A stretch of DNA of 64,000 nucleotides from Babylonia areolata (Eukaryota; Mollusca; Gastropoda; Neogastropoda; Buccinidae): positions 8,546,810 through 8,610,809 of the forward strand of contig NC_134879.1 in assembly GCF_041734735.1 (NCBI RefSeq), written 5' to 3'. This document shows, in pieces, positions 36,001-48,800 of this stretch. The notes below the pieces were generated by a model that searched no databases, was not told the DNA's origin, and saw only the letters and a program-made list of their open reading frames with translations. The position numbers and the translations under genes are program-made. Each line of letters starts with the position of its first letter. The stretch's first letter is position 1.

Positions 36001-39000
36001 ACAAAATTATGGGACAATGCCGTCCCTACCTTTGACATTTGAGGATGGGTATAGAAAAATGCACCACAAAGTTATGGGCAAAAGCCTTAAAGTCACAGAG
36101 TGTACTTTGTGGGTTGATGAAATCAGAAAGATATCCACGTACTTTGTTTTTGTTGAGGAACGAAGCAGAATACTGCACAAAGTTATGGGTAAAAACCACC
36201 CTTACATCCTGCTTTTTTATTTTTATTTTTAGTACAAATAAGAGCAAAACACATCACAAAGTTATATTGAAGGCCCTTTCCATACTGTGTGCTTGATCTT
36301 GAGGATGGAAAGGTTTGGGTAAAAGCCTTTCCTAACTTGTGTTTGAGGATGAGCAGAGCAAACTACAACACAAACAACATATACTTGCAATATCTGAGCA
36401 CAGCATAAACTATAAGCTTGATGCTGATCTGTCTTTCAAATATGATATGTATTCTGCACTTCAGTAGTTCCAATTACTGATTGATTTAATCCGGAATACA
36501 ACTGTTTTCATCGGTGAACAACACGTAAGCCTTTCCCTACTTTGTTCTTGAGGATGGACACAGCAAAACACAGCACAAAGTTATGGGTACCAGTCCTCCC
36601 CTTACTTTGTTTTTGAGGACAGACACAGCAAAACACAGCACAAAGTTATGGGTACCATCCCTCCCCTTACTTTATGCTTGTTTTTGAGGACAGACACAGC
36701 AAAACACAGCACAAAGTTATGGGTACCATCCCTCCCCTTACTTTATGCTTGTTTTTGAGGACAGACACAGCAAAACACAGCACAAAGTTATGGGTACCAT
36801 CCCTCCCCTTACTTTATGCTTGTTTTTGAGGACGGACACAGCAAAACACAGCACAAAGTTATGGGTACCAGTCCTCCCCTTACTTTATGCTTGTTTTTGA
36901 GGACGGACTGGGCGCGCAGCTTGTAGCGCTCAAACTCCTCCCTGACGCGCTCCAGCTCCTCCCTGTTCTGCTGACACAGGCTGCAGTCACTGTCATCCCT
37001 CTGCTGGTCGCCGCTGCCCAGGAACAGCGCTGAACAACACACACAGGGCCCGTCAATCTCCTCCCGACCTCCCCACCACCTCTCCTTCTGGTCTCCCCTT
37101 CTCCTCCTCTCTCTCCACAGTCTACTCTTGCTCTCTCTAGTAACTGATGTAGATTAGCAAGGACAGATTGGAAGAATTGGCCATGCCTAAAATCTTAATC
37201 CTTGAATAAAAAACGTGTTGAGTTCTGAGTTCTGTCTCTGTCTTCCCACTCCCTGTCACGGGTCTCTCTGTGCGTCTCCACCATCTTTCTCTCCTTCTTG
37301 TCTCCTCTCTGTCTGTCCCTCTTTCTTGTGCTGTTCTTGAAAACGTGTATGCATACAATAGTTAAGGTAGTCTATTTCATGACTTGCAATAAACATGATC
37401 CTTGAACTCTTTTGCTGCCTTCAGTTGACGAGACAGTTCACTGCCATAGACAACTTAAAAAAACCCATGCACACACAATTATGTACATATGAACTGAACA
37501 CACACACACACATCTAATATAAATAAAAAGTAATCATATGTTAAAAGAATGAAGGACACACACATACACACACAAAACCCTTCTCACCACTGATGTCGAC
37601 AGGTGTCTCAGACTGCTGGTTGATGGAGAGCAGCCTGGTTTTCAGGTGCAGGATTCTGTCATGGAGTGCCTGGGCATCCAGCCCGTCCCCCTCCTCCCCA
37701 ACAGCCGCAGCGTCCATGCTGCCGAAGGTCCTGGCCGCTCGCACCAGGGCTGTGTTCTCCACGTCCAGCTGGGTCAGTCGATCCTTCAGCTTCTGGATCA
37801 CCTGTCAGGCCGTACGGAACATCACCGTCATTGTTCACACACAGACATGTCACTTCTACATCACCATCATTGTTCACACACAGACATGTCTCTTCTACAT
37901 CACCGTCATTGTTCACACACAGACATTTCTCTTCTTCATCACCACCATTGTTCACACACAGACATGTCACTTCTACATCACCACTGTTCACACACAGACA
38001 TGTCACTTCTACATCACCGTCATTGTTCACACACAGACATGTCACTTCTACATCACCACCATTGTTCACACACAGACATGTCTCTTCTACATCACCACCA
38101 TTGTTCACACACAGACATGTCACTTCTACATCACCACCATTGTTCACACACAGACATGTCACTTCTACATCACCACCATTGTTCACACACAGACATGTCA
38201 CTTCTACATCACCGTCATTGTTCACACACAGACATGTCACTTCTACATCACCACCATTGTTCACACACAGACATGTCACTTCTACATCACCACCATTGTT
38301 CACACACAGACATGTCACTTCTACATCACCACCATTGTTCACACACAGACATGTCACTTCTACATCACTGTCATTGTTCACACACAGACATGTCACTTCT
38401 ACATCACCACCATTGTTCACACACAGACATGTCATTTCTACATCACCACCATTGTTCACACACAGACATGTCATTTCTACATCACCATCATTGTTCACTA
38501 CACAGACATGTCACTTCTACATCACTGTCATTGTTCACACACAGACATGTCACTTCTACATCACCACCATTGTTCACACACAGACATGTCATTTCTACAT
38601 CACTGTCATTGTTCACACACAGACATGTCACTTCTACATCACTATCATTGTTCACACACAGACATGTCACTTCTACATCACCATCATTGTTCACACACAG
38701 ACATGTCACTTCTACATCATCATCATTGTTCTCACACACAGACACATCACTTCTACATCACCACCATTGTTCACACACACAGACACATCACTTCTACATC
38801 ATCATCATAGTTCTCACACAGACACATCACTTCTACATCATCATCATAGTTCTCACACAGACATGTCAGTTCTACATCATCATCATTGTTCTCACACAGA
38901 CACATCACTTCTCTATCACCATCATTGTTCCTACACACATCAAGCACTTCTGACTATGTGAAAACATCACTGTCATCTTCCTACACACTTCTGAATCACT

Positions 39001-41976
39001 TCTCACACTGTGCAAAAACATCACAGTCATTGTTCCTCAGTACACAAACTATTTAACTGCTTACAGAATAAAGATAAGAACATGTAACATTCTTTTTCTT
39101 CTGTGCGCATTTTCCTGGACTTAAACACACTCACCTCCCTACTTTCAATAAATCACAAAAATATAAAACACACAAGCACACAGACACACACAGACACAGA
39201 CACAGACACACACAACCACGCACACACCTGCTGGTCCTGAAAGCGGAGTCTCTCATAGTTGCCGACCACCTCAGACAGTTCTGACAACTTGTCCTCCAGG
39301 CTGGAGATGCGTTCCTCACTCAGCTTGGACTGCTGCTGCAGCCTGCACTCTGCCTCTGAGGCCTTGCACTGCTCCTGCTGCACCGCCTGCTGGTGTTGGG
39401 TCTGAGCACACAGGGAACAAGTGAAGGAACGAAGGAGTGAAAGAAGGAAGGAGTGAAGGAAGGAAGGAGTGAAGGAATGAAGAGTGAAAGAACGAAGGAG
39501 TGAAGGAATGAAGTGAAGGAATGAAGGAGTGAAGGAATGAAGGAGTGAAGGAACGAAGAAGTGAAGGAACGAAAGAGTGAAGGAATGAAGAGTGAAAGAA
39601 CGAAGGAGTGAAGGAATGAAGTGAAGGAACGAAGGAGTGAAGGAACGGAGGAGTGAAGGAATGAAGTGAAGGAACGAAAGAGTGAAGGAATGAAGAGTGA
39701 AAGAACGAAGGAGTGAAGGAATGAAGGAGTGAAGGAACGAAGGAGTGAAGGAACGGAGGAGTGAAGGAATGAAGAGTGAAAGAACGAAGGAGTGAAGGAA
39801 TGAAGAGTGAAAGAACGGAGGAGTGAAGGAATGAAGTGAAGGAATGAAGGAGTGAAGGAACGAAGGAGTGAAGGAATGAAGTGAAGGAATGAAGGAGTGA
39901 AGGAATGAAGTGAAGGAATGAAGGAGTGAAGGAATGAAGGAGTGAAGGAAGGAAGTGAAGGAAGGAAGTGAAGGAAGGAACGAAGAAGTGAAGGAAGGAA
40001 GGAGTGAAGGAATGAAGAAGTGAAGGAATGAAGTGAAGGAACGAAGAAGTGAAGGAAGGAAGGAGTGAAGGAATGAAGAAGTGAAGGAATGAAGAGTGAA
40101 GGAATGAAGGAGTGAAGGAATGAAGTGAAGGAACAAAGGAGTGAAGAAATGAAAGAGTGAAGGAATGAAGTGAAGGAAGGAAGAAGTGAAGGAAGGAAGG
40201 AGTGAAGGAAGGAAGGAGTGAAGAGGAAGGAGGAGGAGGAAGTGAAGATGAAGGAACGAAGAAGTGAAGGAAGGAAGGAGTGAAGGAAGGAAGAAGTGAA
40301 GGAAGGAAGAAGTGAAGGAAGGAAGGAGTGAAGGAAGGAAGGAGTGAAGGAAGGAAGAAGTGAAGGAACGAAGGAGTGAAAGAACGAAGGAGTGGAGGGT
40401 TTATTCATTACAGGCAAAGGCCCCTATATATAATGTTATGTACCCTCAAAAACTGTGTTTGGCTGCCTACTTGGCAGGGTAAAAACGGTCATACACGTAA
40501 AAGCCCACTCGTGTATATACGAGTGAAAGTGGAAGTTGCAGCCCATGAACGAAGAAGAAGAAGAAGAAGATGTTATGTAACAATACAAACAACCAGGACT
40601 TTCCCCACCCGACAACAGCCAGGACAGTGAGGACCCCTCTTGCACCACCAGCCAGGACTACACCTCCACAGGACAACAGGACCGCACCACCCTTTGAGGA
40701 GAAACACTACAGCCATTCAACAACCTGACCTCAATGGCAGTTTGCCTATAGGTCGTTAAACTCACCAACACATACAATCATACAAAAACATAGATATACA
40801 GTATGCTATGAACGCAGTGTCTCTGTTACTTGAAATGTTCAATACAAAAATATACATAGATTTTTCACCACTTTTTGACTTGTAGAAGAATAACACATTA
40901 AAACAGAAGAGACTGGCTGCCTGTAATATTTTCCTGGGGTGTATTTTCTTTCTTTAACTCTGAATCACGGGGTAAACTAGGAAAAAATGTACACAGGACT
41001 GCATTGCTGGTCTAAAGGACTGGCTACTCTCAACAAGCTGTAACTAAATGATGATAAGACTGAATTTATGATAACCTGTCCAAAGAAGTTTCGTCAACAT
41101 CCTTCCTTTCCGGACTCTGTTCTGATCAATAGCACACCTGTTTCACTTTCTCCTTCTGTTCGCAGTCTTGGTGTAATCCTAGACCAGTCTCTTTCTTTCC
41201 AACAGCACATTTCGAATATCTGTAAAGTTGCCTATTTGGAATTGCGTAGAATCAGCTCTATCTGCCACTATCTCTCAATCGATGCAACCAAGACACTTGT
41301 ATGCTCTCTGGTTCTCTCAAGATTGGATTACTGCAACTCTCTTTTGGCCGGCCTCCCCAAATATCTGTTAGACAGACTCCAACGAATTCAGAATAACGCT
41401 GCCAGACTCATTTGCAGAGCTTCTAAATTTGACCATGTTTCTCCTCTCCTTCAGTCTCTCCACTGGTTGCCTGTTTCTGACTGAATAGACTATAAGCTAT
41501 CCACTCTGACCTTTTCTGCAGTAAACGGACCTGGCCCCAAGTATCTTTCTGAACTCCTCCATATCTATACCCCGTCTCGCCAGCTCCGTTCTTCCTCTGA
41601 TACTCAACTTCTCAGGATACCTCATGTCAGAAGTAAGACCTATGGATACAGATCGTTTTCTTTTCAATCGCCAAAGACGTGGAACAAGCTCCCTGATAAC
41701 CTCCGTCATTCTGATTCCCTCGCATCTTTTAAATCTTGTCTCAAAACTCACCTTTTCCCTCAGCAATAAGTTAAATTGTGGCAGGTCCACTTCCTTTGCA
41801 TTAGCTGTGCTTGACTATGCGTGTATACATATGTATGTGTACATAACTACATGCATGAATATGAATGTGTATTGTGTGTGTGTGTGTGTTTATGTAAGTT
41901 TGTGCCTGCCTATGTGTGCGTATGTGTTAGGGTAGCTGTTAGATACACATGTATGTTAAAATGTATGTATGCAGTG

Positions 41977-42009
<33 letters not shown>

Positions 42010-42781
42010 ATGTGTGTGTGTGTGTGTGTGTAGTCACATTTTGGTGTGTGTGTATGTAACATTGATGTAATGGTTTATGTTAACAAAAGCGTTTTTGTAA
42101 AGTACCTAGAGCAGATTTCTGGATAGTGTGCTATATAAGTATCCATTATTATTATTATTATTATTACTTGATCTTCTTTGCAATTTCCACAAAGTGGACA
42201 TGTTTGTTTTGAAGAGTTTGGGTCTTGTACTAATAGTGATGGATATGAATATTTGATACACCAAATAAAAACTTTGACTTAATTTGGATTACAGCACAAT
42301 TTCATTTCAGAGAAAATAAGAGAGGCAAGGTCCTCAAGACTCAAGATGTGTGAAAACCATTTATTCCTAAGGAGTCATGAAACTGTGACTCACTGGTGCA
42401 GACTCCAACAGGGGTCTATGCCACTCCCTTCAGGCGGAGAAACTAAAAGTAGCGGTAGCTGGCGACCTCCCTTAGTATATGCATACTTATGCACCGCCCT
42501 CAAAAAGAACAACACATTTTCATCCAATCTCTTCCAGCACACCTTCAGTGAAGACAGCTCTTTCTGCAGGTCCAGCACAAAGGAGGAGGGCTGTGTGGCC
42601 TTGACCTCCGCTTCCTGCAGGCGGTGCCGCACACGGCTCAGTTCCTCAGACAGGTCCCGGATCTTCCGCTCGTACTGTTCTGACATGGCGCTGCGACTCG
42701 TCTGGTCCTGAAGGGACCGCCGGGTTTCGTCCAGCTGAACAAAGTGTCAACCGTCTGATCATTGAGAAACATGGCAGGACA

Positions 42782-42817
<36 letters not shown>

Positions 42818-45800
42818 CTTCAGCTGTACAACCCTGGAATTCACAACCTAACTCCATTAGTCTCTCACTCACATCCTATAATATAAATCTTAAAGCATTC
42901 CATTTCAAACAGTCTGCACAATTAAGGCAATCCATTCCATAATTATCTGTATTAGATCCACGTCTATTTCCTCCACGCATATTTGTGTCTGCATGTATGC
43001 ATGTGTGAGTGTGTGTTATTGTAAAGTGCTTTGAGAAGGTGCTATCAAATGTACAATCATTAATACTACTCTCAAATCAGGACAAGGGAAGAGATTTTAC
43101 CAAAGGAAATCTTCCTTGCCCCCTCCCCACTCTCACTTTTCAAGTCAGACAGAAGAATGGAGCTATGGCCTAGTGGTAATGTGCCCAACTAGAAAGTGAG
43201 TATCCAAAGGTTCAAGTCCCATATAAGGCCCAGGATTTTTACTCCCCTCCCTCCACTAGACCTTGAGTGGAGGTCTGGATGCTAATCTTTCGGATGAGAT
43301 GAAGTCCCATCCACAGCATGCATTTAGCACACATAAAAGAGCCCACGGCATTAAAAAGGCTGTCCCTGGCAAAATTCTGTAGAAAAACCCATGTTGATAG
43401 CAAAACAAATACACTCACAGAAAAAAGGGTAATACTGCACAGGGGCGACTCACTCTCACTAGGGACTGCAGCCCAAATTTCACACAGACATATTTGTTGC
43501 GATAAAAATAACGCTGACAAAAAGTAATACCATAAAATACTTTAACTCCTAGGCTGCCTATATGATGAGATAACTCGTCAGCACAAGCATGTACGCTTCG
43601 TTGCCACAATGACGAAATAACTCGTCATTGAAATATTCTGACTTTTCCCTGGTTTGCATTCAGTTCGTTGACAAAAATATGGTCGCTTTAGCTTGGGGAA
43701 TCTTTCTAGATTTTATTCATAGCTAGAAACACCATCTACATCATGAGGCAGTCCTTTGTTTGAATGTTTCGTTTGGGTCACTGTCGCAGTGTTTCGCCTG
43801 GCTCCTTTCCTTGCTCGCTCAACAAAATGTCAGACTGACACCGTGCTCAAGACATGCGATCGTGGCGAACCAAATCAACCAAGATTGCTTTCTTTAGCTG
43901 ATGCTCAGAAAGAATTGAAGTGTAAATTTGAAGGAGAAGACAGTGATGAACATTTATTGAACGATTTCATAGAAAATAAAGGGAGAAATCAAGAGACTGG
44001 CCAAGATACGACTATCAGTGAGTGATGCCGGCTGTACAGCTCTAACAGACCACATAAACTAACCAGATTATTAGCAGGACACAGTGTGAGCGATTTTCTT
44101 GTCATTCAACCAACGCAGTCTGAAGAGCACTGGATAAAGTGATCATGTGAGAGGGGTGAAGAGGAGGGGGGTGGAGACTGAGGGGCCGTGGCCTCACATC
44201 CATATTATCACTTGGAGAAGTCACAATGCATTGTGTATCTATCTCTTTTAAACATTTTTTTTTTTTATTGTGGTTGTTCTAGTATGATTTTCTGTGTGCA
44301 GATATCCATTTGTCCAGAAATTATGATATTTTAATGCAAATTACCTTTTTTGAAATTACCTTTTTAAAAAATTACCTTTTTTTGAAAATTTATACCCGTT
44401 TTCTGTGAAAAAACCCTGGCAAATAGATTTCACTTAAATCTTATTTTCCTGGCAGCGAAAGGGTTAAAAAAAAACAACAACAACAACAGTGCATGACTTT
44501 GGCTAGCATTGGAAAAAGATGCACACTTTTTCCCTACCTGCAGTTCCAGCTGCTCTTTCTGTGAGCGTTCTTCAGCCATCAGTTTCTGCATCTCCCTCAG
44601 CATCACCACGTGGTCCGTCTGCTCCTTCTCCCTCTCAAGCTGCTGACTGCGGATACGTCCCTTCAACTGAACACCCATGGCATTACAGGCTGAGTAGCAA
44701 AGGACAAGGACATGGTTAAAAAATAAATTGGGGATGGGGGAGGGGGGGAGTGCATCTTTCCTCCTTTGACATCTAACTGATTTATTTTTGTGACACAAAC
44801 ATTCTTGCACTTACAAAGTTTGTATGCATGTCTGTTAGTTTATTTTGCTTTTATTATCATTTTTTTAATCTCCAGTTGTCTTTCATTTGCTGTTGTTTTT
44901 CTTGTTCCTGTTTCCCTTCGCCATGTTTGTCAAGCAATTAACCACAATGAAAAAATGCACAAAAAAATGGAAAAGGTAAAACATGTTAATGATGATGGTG
45001 GTGAATGCCAAAATGATGAATCATAGTGATTTAATTCATTGTGTCCTCTAATAAATACACACAGGTGCTACATATACATATAAAGTTTCAGTTTTCAGTT
45101 TCTCAAGGAAGCGTCCCTGCATTCGTGCAAGTCCATATATGCTACACTACATGTCAGATGCCTGACAGCAGCATACCCCAGCACATTAGTAAATGTGTAT
45201 GTCCTTTCAAACATACATACAGACATATTCCTACACTCCTAGAAATGCATTATTGTTGAACCTGAAATATTGTGTGCATTATGATCAACTGATACTTAAT
45301 GTCCACTCACTTCTTGTATCTGCTGATCATTTTCTGTCTTTTTGCTCAGCATCTGTTGTCTCTCCCTGTCCATTTTGTCTTGTAGGTCTTCAATTTCTTG
45401 CTGCATTGAAACAAAACACGATCAGGAAATCAGTAAATGAAATATCCAACAGGATTTTCCCCCCTAAAGTTATGTTTACTATAATCAAACATACTTACTG
45501 TGACCAACTGATGCAGATTCCGGCTGTGGTGTGATTCCTGTTCTGTACAAACCACTACCCTGCATGTATCAAACTGATTCCTGTTCTGTACAAACTACTA
45601 CCCTGCATGTATCAAACTGATTCCTGTTCTGTACAAACTACTACCCTGCATGTATCAAACTGAATTTCTTTTCTAATAAGAAATTTGAAATGATACAGTA
45701 ATTGAAGACAATATGTCTCTAACAGCTCAAATAAAACGTTCCACAAATTCACTTTGGATTCAAATTTATAACTCATACACATCTTAATATTTCATACAAT

Positions 45801-48800
45801 TAACATTTGGTTTGATATATCTGAACTCTGATATGCAAGATCTTGCACAAAATTAATACTGAAGTCAAGTTTCCCTCTGAATCAATGTACAACAATGCAA
45901 GATGATCAATACAATGTAAGGAAGCTAAACTTACAAAATAACAATCTTTAAAAACAATTCAAAACAAGAGAGGCAAGGCCTTCACGACTCACTTGTGATA
46001 CACTAAAAAAAAAAAAATCTAATCATTTAAATGTGTTCTGTATTTGTTATTATAAAGCATCGGGTTGAAAAAAAGAAGAAGAAAAAAAAAAGTCCTGAAG
46101 GCAGACTCGAACCCCGCGTGTTTGGGTGAGAAGAAACTGTCTTAATCAATATACTGTCGTGGCTCCTTAACTGACGTTAACAAATTTAACATTTAAACAT
46201 GCGTTTTTAAAGGGCGATAAATCGATTACGGTATTCGCAGTGAGAACGCTGTTTAAATCATATTATTCTGGTTATCTTGGACATTAAAAAAATCTTTAAG
46301 GGCAATTAAGAATTCTTTTTAAGTCCGCGGTAAAGGAGACGTGGCTATCGCCGTAATCACACTGCAACATTTAGCCGTTTTCTCTGGATCTTGAGAGGTG
46401 TACAAGTTTAGTTACACCCGCCAGGAATGTACGACACGGTCGATTCAATTTCTCTTTTATGTTCATTCTAGTTTTATAGTTTTAAAGCTGATATGAAAAT
46501 TGAGCATTTTGTTCAACTAATAACATGTAGAGCCAAGTACAAGTACTTCTAAACGTCGAATGAAGTGAAAAGGACTTAATTTTGAGAAATGTCAAGACTG
46601 CAAATTTTTACATTTCATCAAGGGTATTAACTCTCATGGTTTATTATTTTAAACTGTGAATTCCAACTGATTTTGTTGATATTTTCTTGGCAGTTTGGGA
46701 CATAATCCAGTAAGTGATGAAACGTTCACAAATCTTTCTCTGAATAAATATTTAACGGTCTCCTTCTCCAACTTTCCATCACATGTTATTGTGTACTGTC
46801 GATTGAATATAGGATTGAACGGGTAGGTCAACTACTTGAAATGAAATGGCGTCCTTCGTGTTCGCGAGGATTATGAGCACGTGCTTAGAATATGTATAAA
46901 TATGTGTATGCAATTGATTTTTGCCCATGACCTTCAGGGCTCAGCCAATAGATCTATAAAGTCTACTCATAGTATTGATTCAAGTGTTTTCTGAAAAAGA
47001 CCACTTGGGTAAATGAACATAGTAAAAGCCCTGTACACTGAGAGTAAAACACACAAGCTTTTTAAGTACTGAGTATAATTTTAAAATGTAATGTTTAAGA
47101 TGAGAAAGATCAGTTTAAAGCAAACTAACCCCCCTAGCATTAACTACAGATTAATTTCCCTTGTTTCCTAGCTGCACCAAAGACATGCACCAGAAACATA
47201 ACTTCAATGCTTAGCAAAAGAAGTTCCTGTTTGAACAAAAAATGATAAAAATGACTGCTCTTGATGCTGTGTCAGAATATCAGATCAAAGTACCAAGTTT
47301 AAAGAATTAAAAAAAAAAAAAAAACCACACAAAAAAACAGTAAATTCATTTTGCATATAATTTGGCTTTTTTTTCTCCTTTTTTTTTGTGCCCATCCCAG
47401 AGGTGCAATATTGTTTTAAACAAGATGACTGGAAAGAACTGAATTTCCTATTTTTATGCGAAATTTGGTGTCAACTGACAAAGTATTTGCAGAGAAAATG
47501 GCAATGTTAAAGTTAACCATGGATACACACACACACACACACACAGACAACCGAACACAGGGTTAAAACACAGACTCACTTTGTTTACACAAGTGAGTCA
47601 ACAAAATGGAACAAACGTTCACAAACTAAATCTGGTTTCAGCTCAAAATTCAATCTTCGCACACACACAAAAATTACTAAAATAATAATATTTATTGCAA
47701 GAAAGTGTTTCTTCTTTTCAGTCATCTAAAGGTTTCATAACAAATCTTTTCATTCGAAAAGAGGCAAACTAATATGGAAAAGTACAATTGTGTTTACTTT
47801 TATGATGACCATGTCCCCCCCACCCGGACCCTCCCCCCCCTTCTTTCTTTTTTATACTCAGAACAAATATAAGAAGTTTCTAACTGTGTCATTGTGAAAT
47901 GAAAAGTTGACTTATAATAAAGGAAAGAGATCATTAGAATGCAACCATATCTTATGTTTGCACACATACACTCATTCACATCTGCAAACGCACACACACA
48001 TACATAAATTTAAACACATAGACACACACACACAAAAAAAACCACACCAAAACATCCACCCCCACCACCACACACACACATTCATATTACCCTGAGCTGC
48101 TTATTGTCGGCCACAAACTGACTCTCCACTCTGGCTTTTTCCTGGGTCAGCGTGGTCAGTGACACGGTCAGTGTCTTCAGCTGATCCTTCAGCGCTGTCA
48201 CCTCTTCCGATGTGGGCTGCAGCAGTTTGAACATACAGGCTTCACAAAAAGTTAAGGAACACTCGCATATTTGACTTTTTTGTTCTCCAGGGTATGGTGA
48301 AATGATGCTGAATTTTCAGCCAGCAGTGGTGTATACAGCAGACAAGTTAAGGACCACTCGGGAACCTGCGTAGTTTTCTTATTGAGGATACAGTGAAAAA
48401 ATGCTGAGTGTTATGTAGTGCTGAATGACAGCCATGCTTCTTGCACATATACTTCCTTTTTTTTCTTTTACAATGAAAAATCACGACTATCGTTTATAAA
48501 CCACTAAATAATTGTATTTTTTTGTTGTGAAACATTGATTTTTAAAGTTGTTAATTGTTTATAGTGCACATGTGCCTGAATCAGCTGTTCAGTTAAGGCC
48601 AGTGGTGGACTATATGCAGCAAGCGTAATTTCAATCATCTCTCAATTTTAAACAATATATGAAAAAACATATGCTTATCAGAAATGGTCCTTGACGTTTC
48701 AAGAAGTCTGTACAATGCACAAAAGAAGCTTGAATACAAGGGATTCGTGAAAAGCACATCATGGGTTATCTACCCCCTGTGCCAGTCTGTGTTCTGTTAT

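Noticed and set aside
37593-38961. Three plus-strand open frames over 400 codons and a 279-codon minus frame
   Set aside because: All are translations of the 39-bp minisatellite; period divisible by three keeps frames open. No homology or gene structure.
39153-40417. Long minus frames rich in Ser-Phe-Leu-His
   Set aside because: Produced by the purine-rich 16-bp repeat; only the small part 39228-39401 is real coding sequence (GCC1 exon 7).
43756-44025. 89-codon frame as a host gene
   Set aside because: Lies wholly inside the TTAA-flanked element and has a decayed homologue in copy A.
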